The notes under the pieces: model-generated
The model's database searches: none
The model's input: only the letters and a program-made list of their open reading frames with translations
What the model was told of the DNA's origin: nothing
Made by a program: the position numbers and the translations under genes
In this document: positions 36,401 through 44,767 of the stretch, in pieces
Layout of the letters: each line of letters begins with the position of its first letter
How positions within the stretch are numbered: position 1 is the first letter of the stretch
NCBI GenBank assembly: GCA_964250615.1
Contig: CAXUGM010000005.1
Length of the DNA: 64,000 nt
Origin: Blautia sp900556555
GTDB taxonomy: Bacteria; Bacillota; Clostridia; Lachnospirales; Lachnospiraceae
Strand: one strand, 5' to 3'

Positions 36401-37979
36401 TGATGCTGGTAAGCTGCTCAATCCGGAACGGAATAGGAATCTGTGGATTTACAAACTCAGAAAAACGCTCTGTAATCTTTCCATCTACTACTTTTACAGC
36501 ACCGATTTCAATGATTTTATCTTTCATAGCAGAAAAACCTGTGGTCTCGATATCAAAAACAACGAAAGCATCATGGAGGCTCTGGCCCTTGCTGTTCTGC
36601 ACAATTCCTTTTAAGTCATCTACCAGATAAGCCTCCACTCCGTAAATGACCTTAAAATCTGCATCCTGAGGCACAACACCTCCCCAGGCATCAAAGCAGT
36701 GATTTGCTTCCGGGAAGGACTGCACAACCCCATGATCCGTGATGGCAATGGCCTTGTGCCCCCATTCATAGGCCCGTTTGATCAGTGCCTTTGCATCGGA
36801 CACACCATCCATGTCGCTCATTTTCGTATGACAGTGCAGCTCCACCCGCTTCTCAGGTGCATTGTCAAATCTGGTATTCCGAAATTCTGAGATTTTTTTG
36901 ATTCCCACAACAGAACCAATGGTCAGTTCGCTATCATAACGGTCAATGGTAGTAACACCTTTTAGTTTTACAAAGGCCTTCTCTTTCACACCTTCTGTAA
37001 TTTCTGCTACCTGGTCATTTCTGGCAAACATCTTTACTGTAATGGAATCCGTGAAATCTGTGATAGAAAATATAATAATAGTCTTTTCATTACGGATTTC
37101 TCTTTTTTCAAGAGTCATGATCTGTCCACGGATGCAGACCTCGCCCATCTCAGACTGAATGCTTTCCAGCGGAATTGCCTCGTCCTCAAAATCTCGTCCG
37201 TAAAGTACGTCCGGGTTATCGGAACGTTTTACGCTGCGTTTGAAATCAGAGGAAAAGTTCCTGTCATTCTTTGCTTTTCCTTTTTCCATTTTAAAGGATT
37301 TTTCTTCTGTCTTCTTTTTGCCGGAAACAGTCTGTTTTTTCTCTTCTTTCTTCACAGGTTCTTCCTGTACCGGTATCTCCTCTTCTTTTCCTCTGCCAAG
37401 GGCAGACATTTCAATGATATGCTCCGCTTCCTGTAGAATCCTGATATCACTGTTCTTTCGGTATTTGCTTTCTTTTGCTTCCTGATACTCTGTCTCCACC
37501 CGGAGGGAAAAACCACTCCGCTCGCAAAACACCTTCTCAATATAACCGATTAGTTCCTCTTCTTTGCTTTTTGCCAGAACCGTGGATTGCAGTACCAGAT
37601 GCATCTGATTGATCTCTGGAAACGTAATTACAGCATTCCGGAACATATTAAACACCAGAATGCTGTAATTTTTCAGTTCCAGGCTCATAGATGACTTGTA
37701 TGCATCGAAAAATAATTCCGGTGTGTACTGGCTGGATAACACAAATTTTTCCAGCACCTTTACGGTCATCGGTACGCCTCTGAAGCACTGGGAGGCAATG
37801 GCCTCCTCCAGTGCATAAATATATTTTTTATGAATCCACTGCCGGCTCTGGATATAGACCCTGATATGATCCTTTCTCTGGTTAATAGAAACTTTTGTGA
37901 CTACTACTTCCTGCAGAAGTGCCTTTAGTTCCCCATTTAATTCCAGATTCCGGAACACATCCAGAAATTCTTTCTCCAT
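33489..37979 (-). CDS. polC: DNA polymerase III alpha subunit, PolC type
   Basis: 1496 residues, typical for PolC of Gram-positive bacteria, the replicative polymerase with its own proofreading exonuclease. In order: N-terminal domain; a low-complexity Lys/Glu-rich linker (about 190-250); OB fold; the PHP domain starting ELHCHTKMSDMDG near 385; the DEDD exonuclease inserted in it, FVVFDIETTGFS near 475 and later HRAVDDA; then palm, fingers (including FKAGTIGTLAEKTAFGYV and DIDLNFSGD), and a zinc motif CAKCHYADFD with CPVCG. The last six residues QMSLFDF form a clamp-binding motif. It follows ispG by 15 bases. Confidence 0.97.
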   Translation of the reverse strand: MEKEFLDVFRNLELNGELKALLQEVVVTKVSINQRKDHIRVYIQSRQWIHKKYIYALEEAIASQCFRGVPMTVKVLEKFVLSSQYTPELFFDAYKSSMSLELKNYSILVFNMFRNAVITFPEINQMHLVLQSTVLAKSKEEELIGYIEKVFCERSGFSLRVETEYQEAKESKYRKNSDIRILQEAEHIIEMSALGRGKEEEIPVQEEPVKKEEKKQTVSGKKKTEEKSFKMEKGKAKNDRNFSSDFKRSVKRSDNPDVLYGRDFEDEAIPLESIQSEMGEVCIRGQIMTLEKREIRNEKTIIIFSITDFTDSITVKMFARNDQVAEITEGVKEKAFVKLKGVTTIDRYDSELTIGSVVGIKKISEFRNTRFDNAPEKRVELHCHTKMSDMDGVSDAKALIKRAYEWGHKAIAITDHGVVQSFPEANHCFDAWGGVVPQDADFKVIYGVEAYLVDDLKGIVQNSKGQSLHDAFVVFDIETTGFSAMKDKIIEIGAVKVVDGKITERFSEFVNPQIPIPFRIEQLTSINDNMVKDAPTIDVILPQFEEFCRGCVMVAHNAEFDMSFIQKNYADIGIQREDTIVDTVGMARFLLPQLNRFKLDTVAKAVGVSLEHHHRAVDDAACTTEIFEKFIPMCEERDIMDLDDLNKKGAVSVESVQKMPTYHAIILAKNDVGRVNLYHLISDSHLIYYHRRPRIPKSLYLKYQEGLMIGSACEAGELYQAILNGRPEAEIARLVNFYDYLEVQPLGNNAFMIRNEDRSDINSEEDLQEINRKIIKLGEAFNKPVVATCDVHFLDPEDEVYRRIIMAGKGFDDADDQAPLYLRTTEEMLEEFAYLGREKAEEIVIENPNKIADMVEKISPIHKGKCPPVIENSDAMLREICYNRAHEIYGEELPKTVEERLERELNSIISNGYAVMYMIAQKLVWKSNSDGYLVGSRGSVGSSFAATMSGITEVNPLSPHYYCAKCHYADFDSPEVREYSGRAGCDMPDKNCPVCGEPLVKEGFDIPFETFLGFKGDKEPDIDLNFSGDYQGKAHRYVEVIFGAGQTFKAGTIGTLAEKTAFGYVKNYYEERGQRKRNCEINRIVQGCTGVRRTTGQHPGGIIVLPIGWDIEEFTPVQHPANDMNSDIITTHFDYHSIDSNLLKLDILGHDDPTMIRMLEDLTGINAREIPLDSKEVMSLFKGTEALGLTPADIRGCPLGCLGIPEFGTEFAMQMLIDANPTSFSDLVRISGLSHGTDVWLGNAQDLIKSGTATITTCICTRDDIMIYLINKGLEHGQAFTIMESVRKGKGLKPEWEEEMKKHDVPDWYIGSCKKIKYMFPKAHAAAYVMMGWRIAYCKIFYPLAYYAAYFSIRATAFSYELMCQGKEKLEYFMDDYEKRKDTLSKKEQDTYKDMKIVQEMYARGFEFVPIDIYKANAHTFQIIDGKLMPALDTIEGLGDRAADAVVAAAEEGEFLSLDDFRNRTKVTVSTIDLMNDLGLFGKLPQSNQMSLFDFQ

Positions 37980-37994
37980 TCACCATGCCTCCAT

Positions 37995-39050
37995 TTATGC
38001 TTGCCAATTTCTTAATTCTTCACGAAGAGTATCCAGAAGCTGGTCTTCCGGCACCTTCCGCACAATCTCACCTTTTTTGATCAAAAGGCCCTCGCCTTTG
38101 CCTCCTGCAATGCCGATGTCAGCTTCCTTTGCCTCACCTGGCCCGTTTACTACACATCCCATCACGGCAACCTTGATATCCAGAGGGAATTCCTGTACCA
38201 TGGTTTCCACCTGGTTTGCAAGTCCAATCAAATCAATTTTTGTTCTGCCGCAGGTAGGACAGGATACTACCTCAATTCCGCCTTTTCTCAGATTGAGCGT
38301 TTTCAAAATCCTCTTTGCTGATTTAATCTCTTCCACCGGATCACCGGTAAGAGACACACGGATGGTATCCCCGATTCCCTGAGAAAGAATAATACCAAGT
38401 CCTACGGCTGATTTAATATTACCGGAATACAGGGTTCCTGCCTCTGTAATGCCTACATGCAGAGGATAGTTTGTTTTCTCTGCTAAGATTTCATGGGCTT
38501 TCACACACATCATCACATCGGAAGATTTAATGCTGATCACCAGGTTATCATACCCTAGATCTTCGATGATTTTTACTTTATCCAAAGCACTTTCTACCAG
38601 ACCCTCAGCGGTAACGCCATGATATTTTTCCACCAGTTCTTTTTCCAGAGAACCACTGTTGACGCCTACACGGATGGGAATGTTACGCTCCTTTGCCACA
38701 TCCACCACTGCTTTGATTCTCTCTTGTCCGCCAATATTTCCCGGATTGATTCTGATTTTGTCAGCCCCGTTTTCCATTGCTGCAATGGCCATTTTGTAGT
38801 CAAAATGAATATCCGCTACCAGTGGGATATGAATCTGTTTTTTTATCTCTTTCAGAGCCTCTGCCGCTTCCCGGCTCGGCACGGTACAACGGATAATCTC
38901 GCATCCTGCTGCCTCCAGCTCCAGAATCTGCCGTACAGTAGCTTCTACATCTTCTGTTCTGGTATTTGTCATAGACTGAATCAGCACAGGATTCCCCCCA
39001 CCGATTTTCCGGTCTCCAATCTGTATTACTTTTGTATGTTCACGATACAC
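37995..39050 (-). CDS. ispG: 4-hydroxy-3-methylbut-2-en-1-yl diphosphate synthase (GcpE)
   Basis: 351 residues. It converts MEcPP to HMBPP in the non-mevalonate isoprenoid pathway using a [4Fe-4S] cluster. Seen are the start GGGNPVLIQSMTNT, the TIM-barrel half, and the cluster cysteines in VSCPTCGRTKID near 263-272 and the third in VAVMGCVVNGPGEA near 306. The start is GTG with AAGGAGG eight bases upstream. It lies 13 bases after the TelA gene and is followed by polC. The ispG-polC pair is standard in clostridia, but dxr and rseP, its usual upstream partners, are absent. Confidence 0.96.
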   Translation of the reverse strand: MYREHTKVIQIGDRKIGGGNPVLIQSMTNTRTEDVEATVRQILELEAAGCEIIRCTVPSREAAEALKEIKKQIHIPLVADIHFDYKMAIAAMENGADKIRINPGNIGGQERIKAVVDVAKERNIPIRVGVNSGSLEKELVEKYHGVTAEGLVESALDKVKIIEDLGYDNLVISIKSSDVMMCVKAHEILAEKTNYPLHVGITEAGTLYSGNIKSAVGLGIILSQGIGDTIRVSLTGDPVEEIKSAKRILKTLNLRKGGIEVVSCPTCGRTKIDLIGLANQVETMVQEFPLDIKVAVMGCVVNGPGEAKEADIGIAGGKGEGLLIKKGEIVRKVPEDQLLDTLREELRNWQA

Positions 39051-39063
39051 AGCAAATCCCTCC

Positions 39064-40206
39064 TTAGTTCTGAATCTGCAATAATTTCTGTTTCAGTTCT
39101 CCTTCCAGGCGGTAGATTTCTGCCTCTGCTGCCCTTCTCTTTTCCCGGCCTTCCCTCTGGATTGCCATGACCTCATCAAAGGTACTGATTAATGCTTCAT
39201 TTGTCTTCTGAAGCGTTTCAATATCTACAATACCTCTCTCTGATTCTTTTGCAGCTTCTACGGTAGCCAGCTTCAAAGTCTCTGCATTCTTCTGAAGAAG
39301 TGCATTGGTCATATCCGTAACTTCTCTCTGTGCCTTCGCTGCTTCTGTAGAATGAGCCACACCAAGGGCAATCACCATCTGACTTTTCCACAATGGAATG
39401 GTATTTACAATGGTAGACTGGATTTTTTCTGCCATCAGGGTATCATTTCCCTGAACCAGCCGGATCTGGGGTGCCGTCTGAATGGCAATCATCCTAGTCA
39501 GTTCCAGGTCATGGATTTTCTTTTCAAAACGGTCACACAGAGAATCCAGATCCTTGGCTGCCTGGGCATCTTCCGGCAATCCGCTTATCTGAGCCTTGCT
39601 CATAAGCTGTGGAAGCTCTGTGGCACGGATTTCCTCTAATTTCTTTTTTCCTGCCAGGATGTACATGGACAGTTCTTTGAAATAATTCAGATTCAAAGCA
39701 TACATTTTGTCCATGATTGCAGCATCCTTCATAAGCTGAATCTGATGTTTCTCCAGTGTTTCCACGATTTTGTTTACATTCGCCTCTGCCTTGGAATATT
39801 TATTTTTCATGGATTCCAGCTTATTTGCACCCTTCTTGAAAAATCCCATAATGCCTTTCCGCTCTTCCTCAGCATCGAAATTTTTCAATTCTGTCACAAC
39901 ATCTTCCAGAAGATCTCCCACTTCTCCTAAATCCTTGGTTCTTACTTTGTCCAGGGCTTCTTCTGAAAAATCAGCCATCTTCTTCTGTGTTCCGGCTCCA
40001 TACTGGAGAATCGCTGTAGAATTGCGAATATCAATCTGCTTGGAAAAATCATCGACCATTTTTCTTTCTTCCGGTGAAAGGATACTGTCATCCATCTGAG
40101 GCTTTGCAGGCTCTTCTTTCTTCACTTGTGCAACCGGTGCTTCTTCTTTCAATGGTTCAAAGGTTAAAGTAGGTGTTACCGTAAAATCCTTAAATTCTTC
40201 ACTCAT
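39064..40206 (-). CDS. TelA/KlaA-family toxic anion resistance protein
   Basis: 380 residues, cytoplasmic, largely alpha-helical with long coiled-coil-like segments (for example residues 120-160 and the C-terminal 40). The family motif is around LNYFKELSMYILAGKKKLEE and MVIALGVAHSTEAAKAQREVT. TelA proteins were found through tellurite resistance but their action is unknown; in Firmicutes they occur with XpaC and in general stress clusters. Its start overlaps the XpaC stop by four bases, the classic coupled pair. It runs on toward ispG with only 13 bases between. Confidence 0.85.
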   Translation of the reverse strand: MSEEFKDFTVTPTLTFEPLKEEAPVAQVKKEEPAKPQMDDSILSPEERKMVDDFSKQIDIRNSTAILQYGAGTQKKMADFSEEALDKVRTKDLGEVGDLLEDVVTELKNFDAEEERKGIMGFFKKGANKLESMKNKYSKAEANVNKIVETLEKHQIQLMKDAAIMDKMYALNLNYFKELSMYILAGKKKLEEIRATELPQLMSKAQISGLPEDAQAAKDLDSLCDRFEKKIHDLELTRMIAIQTAPQIRLVQGNDTLMAEKIQSTIVNTIPLWKSQMVIALGVAHSTEAAKAQREVTDMTNALLQKNAETLKLATVEAAKESERGIVDIETLQKTNEALISTFDEVMAIQREGREKRRAAEAEIYRLEGELKQKLLQIQN

Positions 40207-41378
40207 ACTCTCTGGTTTCCTTTCTTATTAAAGTTATCCTTACCGGTAAGCCCTTCCTGGGCAAACATGGTTTTCAATACGGAAATATCTGAGGACACAT
40301 CCCATGCCGTTTCTTTATAAAAGCTATCTAACAGATTCTCAAAGGCATCATTAATGGTATCCAGGGTGTTTTCTATTTCCTGTTTCGCAGTTTGAATATT
40401 CTCACCCACTGCATCCTGCTTATCCAGCTCCTCATAGGCATTCAGCAGTTTCATGGTAGTAGGCAGATAGTAGTCCATGAACCTGTGAAGGTCATCAATA
40501 AGCTCAGGATGCTGCTCCACCCTCTGGAAAATACGGCGGATCACGTTTTCCAGATGATACATTTTATTTGAAATCTCTATGCCGGGAATGGCATCATTGC
40601 TTCTTCTGATATCCTCAATGTACTGGTTTCCCGCCTCGATAATCTTTCTTGCTTCCTCAGAAAGCTGCTTTTTGGGTTTTTTCGCTTCCTGCTCTTTCAT
40701 TCTCTGCACATTCCGCTCTGTTTCCACATACTGTTCATATGCTTCGTCACTTGCGATCAGGCAGGTCCGGCTGCTGTCTAAATGCCCTTCCAGGAACATC
40801 CTCTTCTCGATCATTTTCTCAATATCTTTAATCACAAACTTCTCTGACTTCCTCACGCCTTTTGCCAGATCCTTGATGCTTCCGTAAGGCTTTCCGTTTA
40901 AAGTCTTCACATAAGAACGGAATCTGGCTACTTTTTTCCGGGTCTGATTCCCCCAGATTGCTGCTGCCACACCCATCAGCCCTATGGGAAGAAGCACGCT
41001 TGCAGTGATTGCAAAAGGCTTCACAATAGAATCCAAGAACAACGCAGTCACTCCTACAATTCCAAGAGCAAAGCCACAGCTTATAGCAAGAGCCAGCCCT
41101 ACAGCCAATGCCGTAATACTCCCTGCTTTCATCTTCCTGGTATTCACAAAAAGTGCAAATTTTTCCCTTGCCCGCTGCATTCGCTCCGATGAGCTGCTAT
41201 AAGTTCCGGCAGAACCATTGGAACCTGGATTTTTCAGGCTTCTGGCCATATTCCCAAGAGCGTTTTCTAAGGTAACTCCCAAATCCCGGTTTAAGGCTCC
41301 AAAGTCCCCTGTATCAATGGCATTCTGAACAATATCTTTTACATCCCTGCCTAATCTATTCCAGTCATTTCCTGACAT
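40203..41378 (-). CDS. XpaC-like protein (5-bromo-4-chloroindolyl phosphate hydrolysis family)
   Basis: 391 residues from an ATG eight bases after GGAG; a GTG three codons earlier is too near the site. The N-terminal part has a Gly/Ser-rich stretch and two to three membrane helices (ITALAVGLALAISCGFAL and neighbours, residues about 90-140); the rest is cytoplasmic helix with a winged-helix-like section (VKTLNGKPYGSIKDLAKGV). XpaC was named for a phosphatase-like phenotype; real chemistry is unproven. It partners TelA, as in many Firmicutes. A strong promoter is present upstream, divergent from ilvE. Confidence 0.82.
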   Translation of the reverse strand: MSGNDWNRLGRDVKDIVQNAIDTGDFGALNRDLGVTLENALGNMARSLKNPGSNGSAGTYSSSSERMQRAREKFALFVNTRKMKAGSITALAVGLALAISCGFALGIVGVTALFLDSIVKPFAITASVLLPIGLMGVAAAIWGNQTRKKVARFRSYVKTLNGKPYGSIKDLAKGVRKSEKFVIKDIEKMIEKRMFLEGHLDSSRTCLIASDEAYEQYVETERNVQRMKEQEAKKPKKQLSEEARKIIEAGNQYIEDIRRSNDAIPGIEISNKMYHLENVIRRIFQRVEQHPELIDDLHRFMDYYLPTTMKLLNAYEELDKQDAVGENIQTAKQEIENTLDTINDAFENLLDSFYKETAWDVSSDISVLKTMFAQEGLTGKDNFNKKGNQRV

Positions 41379-41418
41379 CCTTGTCACTCCTTACTTGTTA
41401 CTGAATGGTTTCTCTTAA

Positions 41419-41447
41419 ATTATATATGAAAGATTCTAAAAAAGCAA
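41419..41447 (-). promoter_or_regulatory. Sigma-A promoter of the XpaC-TelA operon
   Basis: On the minus strand TTGCTT, 17 bases, TATAAT, about 40 bases before the XpaC start. Transcripts could continue through ispG and polC. Confidence 0.75.
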
Positions 41448-41458
41448 CGGAACATCTC

Positions 41459-41487
41459 TTGCAATTCACACGTTAAAGTTTTATAAT
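41459..41487 (+). promoter_or_regulatory. Sigma-A promoter of ilvE
   Basis: TTGCAA, 17 bases, TATAAT, 54 bases before the ilvE ATG, back to back with the XpaC promoter. No room remains for a T-box or other long leader. Confidence 0.8.
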
Positions 41488-41541
41488 GATAAAAAATTCA
41501 GATGACATACCGCATCAGGCGGCAGAATGGAGGAACTTATC

Positions 41542-42567
41542 ATGGAGAAAAAGAACATTGACTGGTCTAACCTTGGTTTTGGATATGTAAAAACAGATTA
41601 TCGTTTTGTATCTGATTTCAAAGACGGTAAATGGGATGAAGGAACATTGACAGAAGATGATAAAGTAGTGCTCAACGAATGTGCAGGTGTACTGCAGTAT
41701 GCCCAGACTGTATTCGAAGGTATGAAGGCTTATACTACACAGGATGGGCGCATTGTCACATTCCGCCCGGACTTAAATGCCAGCCGTATGGCTGATTCTG
41801 CCAGAAGACTGGAAATGCCGGTATTCCCTGAAGAACGCTTTATTGACGCTATCGTACAGACAGTAAAGGCAAATGCTGCCTATGTACCTCCCTATGGCTC
41901 CGGTGCAACCTTATATATCCGTCCTTATATGTTCGGAACAAATCCTGTTATTGGTGTGAAACCTGCTGACGAATACCAGTTCCGTGTATTCACCACTCCG
42001 GTAGGTCCATACTTCAAAGGTGGTGTAAAACCTCTGACCATCCGTGTCAGTGATTTTGACCGTGCTGCACCTCACGGAACCGGACATATCAAAGCAGGAC
42101 TGAACTATGCCATGAGCCTGCATGCCATCGTAGACGCTCACAACCAGGGATTTGATGAAAATATGTATCTGGATGCAGGTACACGTACAAAGGTAGAAGA
42201 AACAGGCGGTGCCAATTTCCTGTTCGTCACAAAAGACGGAAAGGTAGTCACACCAAAATCCAACAGTATCCTTCCTTCTATTACACGCCGCTCCCTGATG
42301 TATGTGGCAAAAGAATACCTGGGATTAGAAGCAGAAGAAAGAGAAGTATATTTGGACGAGGTGAAAGATTTCGCAGAATGCGGTCTGTGTGGTACTGCTG
42401 CCGTAATCTCTCCAGTAGGAAAAATCATTGACCACGGAAAAGAAATCTGCTTCCCAAGCGGCATGAACACCATGGGACCTGTGACACAGAAACTCTATGA
42501 CACACTTACCGGTATTCAGATGGGAAGACTGGAAGCTCCAAAGGGATGGCTGAAAGTCATCGAATAA
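41542..42567 (+). CDS. ilvE: Branched-chain amino acid aminotransferase
   Basis: 341 residues, fold-type IV PLP enzyme of the BCAT group II. It transaminates valine, leucine and isoleucine with 2-oxoglutarate. Seen are FEGMKAYTTQDG near residue 61, FRPDLNASRM, the lysine region HIKAGLNYAMSLHAIV near 185, and the GTRTKVEETGGANFLFV loop. The start was placed at the ATG preceded by GGAGG; an earlier ATG overlaps the site itself. It is a single gene with its own promoter and terminator. Confidence 0.94.
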   Translation: MEKKNIDWSNLGFGYVKTDYRFVSDFKDGKWDEGTLTEDDKVVLNECAGVLQYAQTVFEGMKAYTTQDGRIVTFRPDLNASRMADSARRLEMPVFPEERFIDAIVQTVKANAAYVPPYGSGATLYIRPYMFGTNPVIGVKPADEYQFRVFTTPVGPYFKGGVKPLTIRVSDFDRAAPHGTGHIKAGLNYAMSLHAIVDAHNQGFDENMYLDAGTRTKVEETGGANFLFVTKDGKVVTPKSNSILPSITRRSLMYVAKEYLGLEAEEREVYLDEVKDFAECGLCGTAAVISPVGKIIDHGKEICFPSGMNTMGPVTQKLYDTLTGIQMGRLEAPKGWLKVIE

Positions 42568-42582
42568 TGATAAATAGACTTT

Positions 42583-42632
42583 AAAACGCTGGCTCAGCCT
42601 GTGATATCACAATCAGGCCAAGCCAGCGTTTT
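42583..42632. terminator. Bidirectional terminator between ilvE and the GH13 gene
   Basis: A 12-bp stem AAAACGCTGGCT (42583-42594) with its complement at 42621-42632, and a smaller hairpin in the loop (AGCCTG/CAGGC-like). The U-run forms on both strands, and the two genes converge. Confidence 0.88.
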
Positions 42633-42633
42633 C

Positions 42634-44469
42634 TTATTTCCGTTTTGCCCAGATAAATGTATGTGCCGGAATCTGCACATCTTTCATCTCCAGGGTTTTC
42701 TTTGTCACAAGATTTTCGTACTCTCCCTCTTCCTGCATCCAGGCAGTTTTGTCACTGCTGCTGAAATTAAAAATTCCAAAAAACTTTTCTTTATCTTTTT
42801 CTCTCATGATGCAGAGAATTCCGTCATCATGCACATCATAAGTATAGACACTGGCAGAAGCATCAAATACCTTCTCCTGTCTGCGGATTTTTTCCATTCT
42901 GTCCAATCCATGGAAAATTTTTCCTTCCACCGTAGACAGATTAGCACGTTTCTTCTCCAGTTCCCAGTGAAAGACACCTCTGTGGATATACCGGGAATCT
43001 TCCCTTTTCAGAGGGTTTTCTTTGTATGTATAATCATTGATCTGTCCGATTTCATCCCCGCTGTAAAGCATGGGGATACCAGACTGAGTGAGCATGTATG
43101 CATGAAGCATCAGATCCAGGCAGACTGCTGCCTCCAGCTTCTCTTCGTCCTGTTCAAATCCAGCACTCTCCACCCCGCACATGGATGCAGTAGTTCCACA
43201 AAATCTGGCATCCTGTGTCACCGGGTCGTCATTGTAAAGCTCTCCTCTGCTGACACTTCCTTCATATTTCCCTGTATAGAAATCATTTAAGAACCTCTTA
43301 TGAGGAATCTCTTCCATGCCCCACCATTTCAGGGTATCAAAATCAAGTCCCCATCCAATATCATCATGGCAGCGCAGATAGTTTAGGAAGGTGTACTCCT
43401 TCGGAAGCTGATTAACCGCATCCATCTGCTGCTTTAACAGGCGGATATCTTCTGTGGCAAGGCTATGCCAGGTAGTCGCCATAGTGGTTACATTATACAG
43501 CATGTGGCATTCTGGTTTTTCTACTGTTCCGAAATATGGCACTACTTTTTCCGGTTCCATTACCACTTCTCCAAGTAAAATAACACTTGGACACACAATT
43601 TCACCGATAATTCTCATCATTCTCACAATGGTATGCACTTTTGGAAGGTTTCTGCAGGAAGTTCCCAATTCTTTCCAAATATATGGCACTGCATCGATAC
43701 GGATAATATCAATTCCCTGGTTTGCCAGATACAGGAAATTATACATCATTTCGTTAAACACTCTTGGATTTTTATAGTTCAAATCCCACTGATATGGATA
43801 AAACGTGGTCAGGACATAATGGTTCATCTCTGGAAGGTATGTAAAATTACCAGGGGCTGTGGTAGGGAATACCTGTGGCACAGTCTCCTCGTATTTCCTC
43901 GGAATATCATAATTATCATAGAAGAAATAACGGCTCATGTATTCTCCGTCACCCTGTCTGGCACGTTTTGCCCACTCGTGATCCTCAGAAGTATGGTTCA
44001 TAACAAAGTCCATACATACATTCATATTTTTTCTGTGACAATCCTCTGTAAGTACCGCCAGATCTTCCATGGTTCCCAGGTCTGGTCTCACCTTACGAAA
44101 ATCTGCCACCGCATACCCGCCGTCAGAACGCCCTTCCGGAGAATCCAGAAACGGCATCAGGTGAATACAGTTTACATTACAGGACTTTAAATAATCCAGT
44201 TTTTTCTGTACGCCCTTGATATTTCCGGCAAAATTATCAATGTAAAGCATCATCCCCAGCATATCATTTTTCTTAAACCAATCCGGGTGTGCTTCTCTCT
44301 TTTCATCTCTGTTTTTCAGGCTTATTTTCCTGGTCTGGTAATACTCATACATCTGTGATGTAAGCTCCGCAAACATAGATTCATTGCCGTATAATTCCAT
44401 GTACAGCCATTTCAGCTCATCATGATGTTTTGCTAATCTTTTCTGAAATACAGCATCACTTTTCTTCAT
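42634..44469 (-). CDS. Amylosucrase-like GH13 alpha-glucosidase/sucrose-active enzyme
   Basis: 611 residues. GH13 barrel with catalytic residues in place: nucleophile Asp in IIRIDAVPY near 290, acid/base Glu in LLGEVV near 327, and third Asp in RCHDDIGWG near 388; region I is DFVMNHTS. The helical N-terminal 100 residues, domain order and TTFYPYQWDLN motif are those of amylosucrase/sucrose hydrolase (GH13_4). It likely acts on sucrose or a related alpha-glucoside in the cytoplasm, since there is no signal peptide. The start is the ATG six bases after GGAGG. It is divergent from a LacI-type regulator with operators between them. Confidence 0.85.
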   Translation of the reverse strand: MKKSDAVFQKRLAKHHDELKWLYMELYGNESMFAELTSQMYEYYQTRKISLKNRDEKREAHPDWFKKNDMLGMMLYIDNFAGNIKGVQKKLDYLKSCNVNCIHLMPFLDSPEGRSDGGYAVADFRKVRPDLGTMEDLAVLTEDCHRKNMNVCMDFVMNHTSEDHEWAKRARQGDGEYMSRYFFYDNYDIPRKYEETVPQVFPTTAPGNFTYLPEMNHYVLTTFYPYQWDLNYKNPRVFNEMMYNFLYLANQGIDIIRIDAVPYIWKELGTSCRNLPKVHTIVRMMRIIGEIVCPSVILLGEVVMEPEKVVPYFGTVEKPECHMLYNVTTMATTWHSLATEDIRLLKQQMDAVNQLPKEYTFLNYLRCHDDIGWGLDFDTLKWWGMEEIPHKRFLNDFYTGKYEGSVSRGELYNDDPVTQDARFCGTTASMCGVESAGFEQDEEKLEAAVCLDLMLHAYMLTQSGIPMLYSGDEIGQINDYTYKENPLKREDSRYIHRGVFHWELEKKRANLSTVEGKIFHGLDRMEKIRRQEKVFDASASVYTYDVHDDGILCIMREKDKEKFFGIFNFSSSDKTAWMQEEGEYENLVTKKTLEMKDVQIPAHTFIWAKRK

Positions 44470-44514
44470 ATTCATCCTCCGCACTTATTCCTCTTTTCTA
44501 TCCGCACCAACAGC

Positions 44515-44542
44515 AAGTAATCGGTTAAGTAACCGGTTACTT
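44515..44542. promoter_or_regulatory. Two overlapping LacI-type operators
   Basis: AAGTAACCGGTTACTT at 44527-44542 is a perfect 16-bp palindrome with the central CG of LacI-family sites. A second copy, AAGTAATCGGTTAAGT at 44515-44530, matches 13 of 16 positions and overlaps by four bases, offset 12. They lie 46-73 bases before the GH13 start, so the divergently encoded LacI protein probably represses that gene. Confidence 0.8.
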
Positions 44543-44767
44543 TTTAATTTCATACTAGCACGAAATAAGTCTCTCGTCAATCAGTTTCTTCTTTTTCTTT
44601 CGTACATTATCTGCGATTTTTTCAAAAAACCATAGGAAAGGCAACCAAAATGCAGATACTGACAAAATCGTCCTATTAACCACTTATTTTACTGAGCTTT
44701 CTATGGTAAAATGAGCATGTAACGAAAACTACTGAGTCACTGCTAACCAATAATGAAAGAGGAACTT

